DNA from: Linyphia triangularis
Taxonomy: Eukaryota; Arthropoda; Arachnida; Araneae; Linyphiidae
Direction of reading: 5' to 3'
NCBI GenBank assembly: GCA_963978545.1
Contig: OZ021725.1
Span: forward strand, 90,445,305-90,509,304
DNA: 64,000 nt
Shown: positions 60,657 through 64,000 of the stretch, piece after piece
How positions within the stretch are numbered: the stretch's first letter is position 1
How the letters are laid out: every line of letters begins with the position of its first letter
Position numbers and translations under genes: made by a program
Notes under the pieces: generated by a model
The model's input: the letters and a program-made list of their open reading frames with translations, nothing else
The model's database searches: none
What the model was told of the DNA's origin: nothing

Positions 60657-60658
<2 letters not shown>
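59561..60658. other. AT-rich non-coding stretch
   Basis: No gene or structured repeat is recognised. Confidence 0.5.

Positions 60659-60688
<30 letters not shown>
60659..60688. repeat. T30 homopolymer
   Basis: Thirty T residues. The short minus-strand frame crossing it is a lysine-run artefact. Confidence 0.95.
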
Positions 60689-60692
<4 letters not shown>

Positions 60693-61300
60693 ATCCATTC
60701 CGAAAACAAAAAACATACGATAGAAAGAAATTGATATTGATTAAAAACATCTTGCATTTATGCTTTTATATTACTTAAGAAAGTGTTGCACTTATGCTTT
60801 TATAAATCAATCTAATAAACTTTTTTAAACTCGTTTGTAAAATTATAAATAAAATAATAATAATCAAAACTATAAAAAGAAACCTTGTAATTATATTCTC
60901 CGATATGCTTAATCCAGCACAAGGTTGAAAAATATACATGCCCGATCAAAATGTTTAAATTCACTGAGAAAGTTGGTCAATAGATAATTTGCTTCGGTTG
61001 CTTTGCGCTAATTTTCCAGTTTTTCTTGTACTTCTTTAAAGTTCTTCTTGAAAGCACTCGTCTCCTTTACTCACGAACAATTTTCAATTACCCAGATTTC
61101 TTTATAATTATGGCTTTCATGAATTTTTTACACTGATAGTTATACAACACAAAATATCATAGAAACCAAAATATTTCTATAAATATAGTGTCTCATGAAA
61201 TGTTACTTGCCCACCCAACCCATAAAAACAGCCTCCAATATCAATGAGTATAAACGCTATATCCAAATAAAGAGTCCGTTAAAGATTCTACTTTTTAAAG
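60689..61300. other. AT-rich non-coding stretch
   Basis: No gene or structured repeat is recognised. Confidence 0.5.
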
Positions 61301-62110
61301 GTTAATTTACAAAATGGCACATAACGAGCGGCGGTAGTCTTTATGTAAAGTCCACAAAACCACGCCTAAAACTCCATTTAAAAATAATAAGAAGTCGGGA
61401 GTTAATAGTACCATTACAAACAAAAAATTCTCTCCTACCCACACAGCGGAATTGTATTTGTTTTTTGCTTTTTTTTTTTTAAAAAAGGGGGGTGTAAAGG
61501 CCAAGGGAAGAGACGGAAATGGTTTCAAAAGCTCTTCTTTTCCTCTCTCACTTACATCGGCGGTTGCATCGGCCACAAAAAGGTGTTTAGCTATTCTGTG
61601 TGAAGTCACCAGACTGTTTTCGGTACTTAGCTCTTAAGGTGTTGCAACCAGCTTTTCATCCAATTTCGAAACACAGACAGGATGGGGAAGGATGCCTTAA
61701 AACGCAGAAGTGATACCTATATCTATCCATCCCTGGCTCTAGAACTTCTTTCTATTTCCCACTCTCTAAGTAAATAAGTTCGTTTACTATGAAAGCACAG
61801 TGCTTCCCCCTCTTTCTTTCTTTTTTTTTTAACTGAAAATGTGTAATTTTATTTTCGAGTGGCGAAATATTTCTTTAGCCCATTTTCCTTTTTCTTTATG
61901 GCTTCTGGTGTGTGGAAGGGTTTCTTTAATTTTAAAGAATCGATAATTATTTGGCGTGAACAAGAAGTTCGTGCTGTTAAAAATTGCATCCAAAGAGGCG
62001 AAAGAAAGTGCTGAGCTAATGGAAATAATGCGCGAAGTTGAGACTAAATCCAGTTTCATTATCATCAAGGGACCATTTACATTGATTGGGAAAAACGTAT
62101 ATTTGCAAAG
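61301..62110. other. moderate-GC unique stretch
   Basis: Less AT-rich than its surroundings, with overlapping short frames on both strands (up to 100 codons) but no recognisable domain. It could be a conserved non-coding element. Confidence 0.3.
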
Positions 62111-64000
62111 CGAACTTTCTTGAAACTTTCCGGCGTTAAATAAAGAATAGTATAATTATATTACGTTTACTTATAACCCATTAGTGCAGAGGAGGGATTT
62201 TTTACGTTAAAAATTACTTTTGAGATAGTGGAAGTTAAAAAATGTTAAAGGATAGAAGGAAAATGGTGTGTAAATTAGTTTTTAAGTATGACGCATAAAA
62301 ATGTCCATTAAGAGTAGAAGAAATGCTTTTTTTTTCAGTTGCTTCACTAAAATTTAGATAGGTTTTTAAATTTAATTTCAAATTTCTCTTAAAATGGTAC
62401 TCAGTAAAGAATTTCAAACTTTATTAGTTATGGAAAGAACTGTAGAGATATGTAGAATGAGTTGTATAATTTGTTTAAAATATGCAAAACTTTACTCTAA
62501 AACATTAATCGAATTTAATACTAAAAAAAGAAAATTATTACTATTCCGTGTTTTTTCAATCTTAGGATAATTAAATAAAATAAAGTTTTAAGTAAACTTA
62601 CAACACTGAATCACATTTACATAATGAACTGAAAATTCCATATTTTAAAACGTGGACTTAAAAAAATACATTAAGAAATGTTTTAAAATTGCTTTAATAT
62701 TAAAACTTTCTTTAAAATAATTTTAGGCTTTCCTAATTCCAGAAATATCTCAATAAGTTTTAAACTCTTACATGTTTCTCAGTACATCCCGAGAATAAAT
62801 CCCAAGAAAATTTTTAAGATATCAATACCATTAAATCTAAGTGATATCATTGTAATTTTAAGTAATTAAGCAAATTACAAATTTACTATTTTTACTGAAT
62901 ATAAATATATTTATGTAGTTTTGATACATTAATAATAACAAATATAAATTTGTAATCTTACCAGAATTTCACGAAAAATGACGTTATTATAAAACGTGCT
63001 ATTGTTATCACAGTTTCTTCCTTTGTAAAATATATTTCTATTATATATAACTTGTTTCCATTGTAGAATATTATCTCACATTTAAATTAACTAAAAACTA
63101 TCCATTTAATGTACAAATACAATGAACATGCTACAATCTTCTTTTTCGGGAGCTCAAATATTAAAGGTGCATCCTATTACTTTATCAGAAACAGTTCCAG
63201 GAGCAGTTTATTTAAACAAACCTTAAAGTATAAATGAAATGTCCGAATAGTATAAGAATGAGGAATGTCGCGGAAATTCGTTTCAATAATTTATTGTTAT
63301 AACTTTTCATGAAAGTTAAACTACACGACACTTAATCTTACAAATAAATTAAATTCTTCTTCTCTAAATTCAAAATAAAGGAGTAAATATTAACATCTAA
63401 AATATGCGAGTCAGATTTGATATGTGTAAACCATATAAATCATGTTAGGTATTACTATTCATATTATCGAAAAACACTGCTATAGTAGAAGTATTTTTGA
63501 TGAGCAACATAATTTAAAATATTGAAATTTAAATTAATTAAATATTCTTATTGCACTTTTGGTTCATTAAGGCTCATCTACAGTTCAAACAAATTCTTTA
63601 AAATAATATTAATTCATAAAAATCGGATAAATAATTTAGAAGGAGTGACTGCTACAAAAATACCTATTACCTTTTAAATATAAACATTTCTTAGAAGGCA
63701 TATTACATTTTAAAATATTGTTACCTTAACTGCTCCTTCGTAGAATAAACATTTAAATGCAAATAATATCTACTACAAAGTTAAGCTGCATAATAAATTT
63801 GTTTAAAATTCAAATACTAATAATATTAGGGAAAAGGAGATTTACTTCAATTCCATAATAACTTTGTATCACTTAAAATACTACAATAAACAAAAATAAA
63901 AATCTAAAAGAAAATACCTTTAAAAAGAATTGGCAAAAAAAAATGCCTTTAAGCTATTATCAAATACATTTTTAACGTGCATTTTACAGCTTTAACAAAA
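62111..64000. other. AT-rich non-coding stretch
   Basis: Nothing is recognised to the end of the window. Confidence 0.55.

Noticed and set aside
61307..61609. 100-codon minus-strand frame with hydrophobic segments
   Set aside because: The lysine run and opposing frame suggest chance; no family is recognised.

Overview
This window looks like non-coding DNA from an animal nuclear genome. It is strongly AT-rich by eye (composition not computed), full of A/T homopolymers, and carries several eukaryotic DNA-transposon families. No open frame exceeds 135 codons, the longer ones are low-complexity or lie in repeats, and I recognise no conserved protein domain, rRNA or intact tRNA. The mix of an insect-style Helitron with TC...CTAG ends, hAT and piggyBac-like short elements, and A-box/B-box SINE-like heads suggests an arthropod. 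I cannot name the species; chelicerate is only a guess.

Layout. 1-2.0 kb is plain AT-rich DNA, then a promoter-like island (2.04-2.31 kb) and a 19-bp tandem array (2.95-3.09 kb). A composite mobile element fills 5.83-10.42 kb: an outer hAT element with an exact 8-bp target duplication (ATTAAGCT), holding a complete-looking 1.17-kb Helitron and one copy of a ~0.6-kb dispersed repeat whose inverted partner lies at 54.9-55.6 kb. A second inverted pair joins 12.3 kb and 26.6 kb. From 18.7 to 20.6 kb there is a direct duplication of a ~120-bp unique motif and a likely non-LTR retrotransposon 3' end. A CpG- and motif-rich island at 24.64-24.96 kb (CCAAT, full CRE, YY1, RFX-type X-box) is the best promoter candidate. 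The 27.4-32.0 kb stretch holds several moderate-GC unique islands. A third CRE/octamer/CCAAT island lies at 37.02-37.16 kb, a diverged ~150-170-bp tandem array at 39.03-39.59 kb, and a ~100-nt near-perfect hairpin at 40.48-40.58 kb.

A 649-bp hAT MITE with dense CGATA motifs occupies 45.75-46.40 kb, a ~213-bp TTAA-flanked piggyBac-like MITE 48.38-48.59 kb, a duplicated ~350-bp block with 20-bp minisatellites 51.03-51.71 kb, two tRNA-like SINE heads 52.5 and 53.2 kb, and a ~16-bp AT-rich satellite 55.84-56.23 kb. The right end has a palindrome/hairpin-bearing unique island (57.1-57.6 kb) and quiet AT-rich DNA.

Interpretation: a gene desert or very large intron in which compact, motif-rich unique islands (possible promoters or enhancers) are separated by transposon debris and expanded simple repeats. 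No gene-to-gene pathway can be described. All regulatory calls rest on motif matching by eye.
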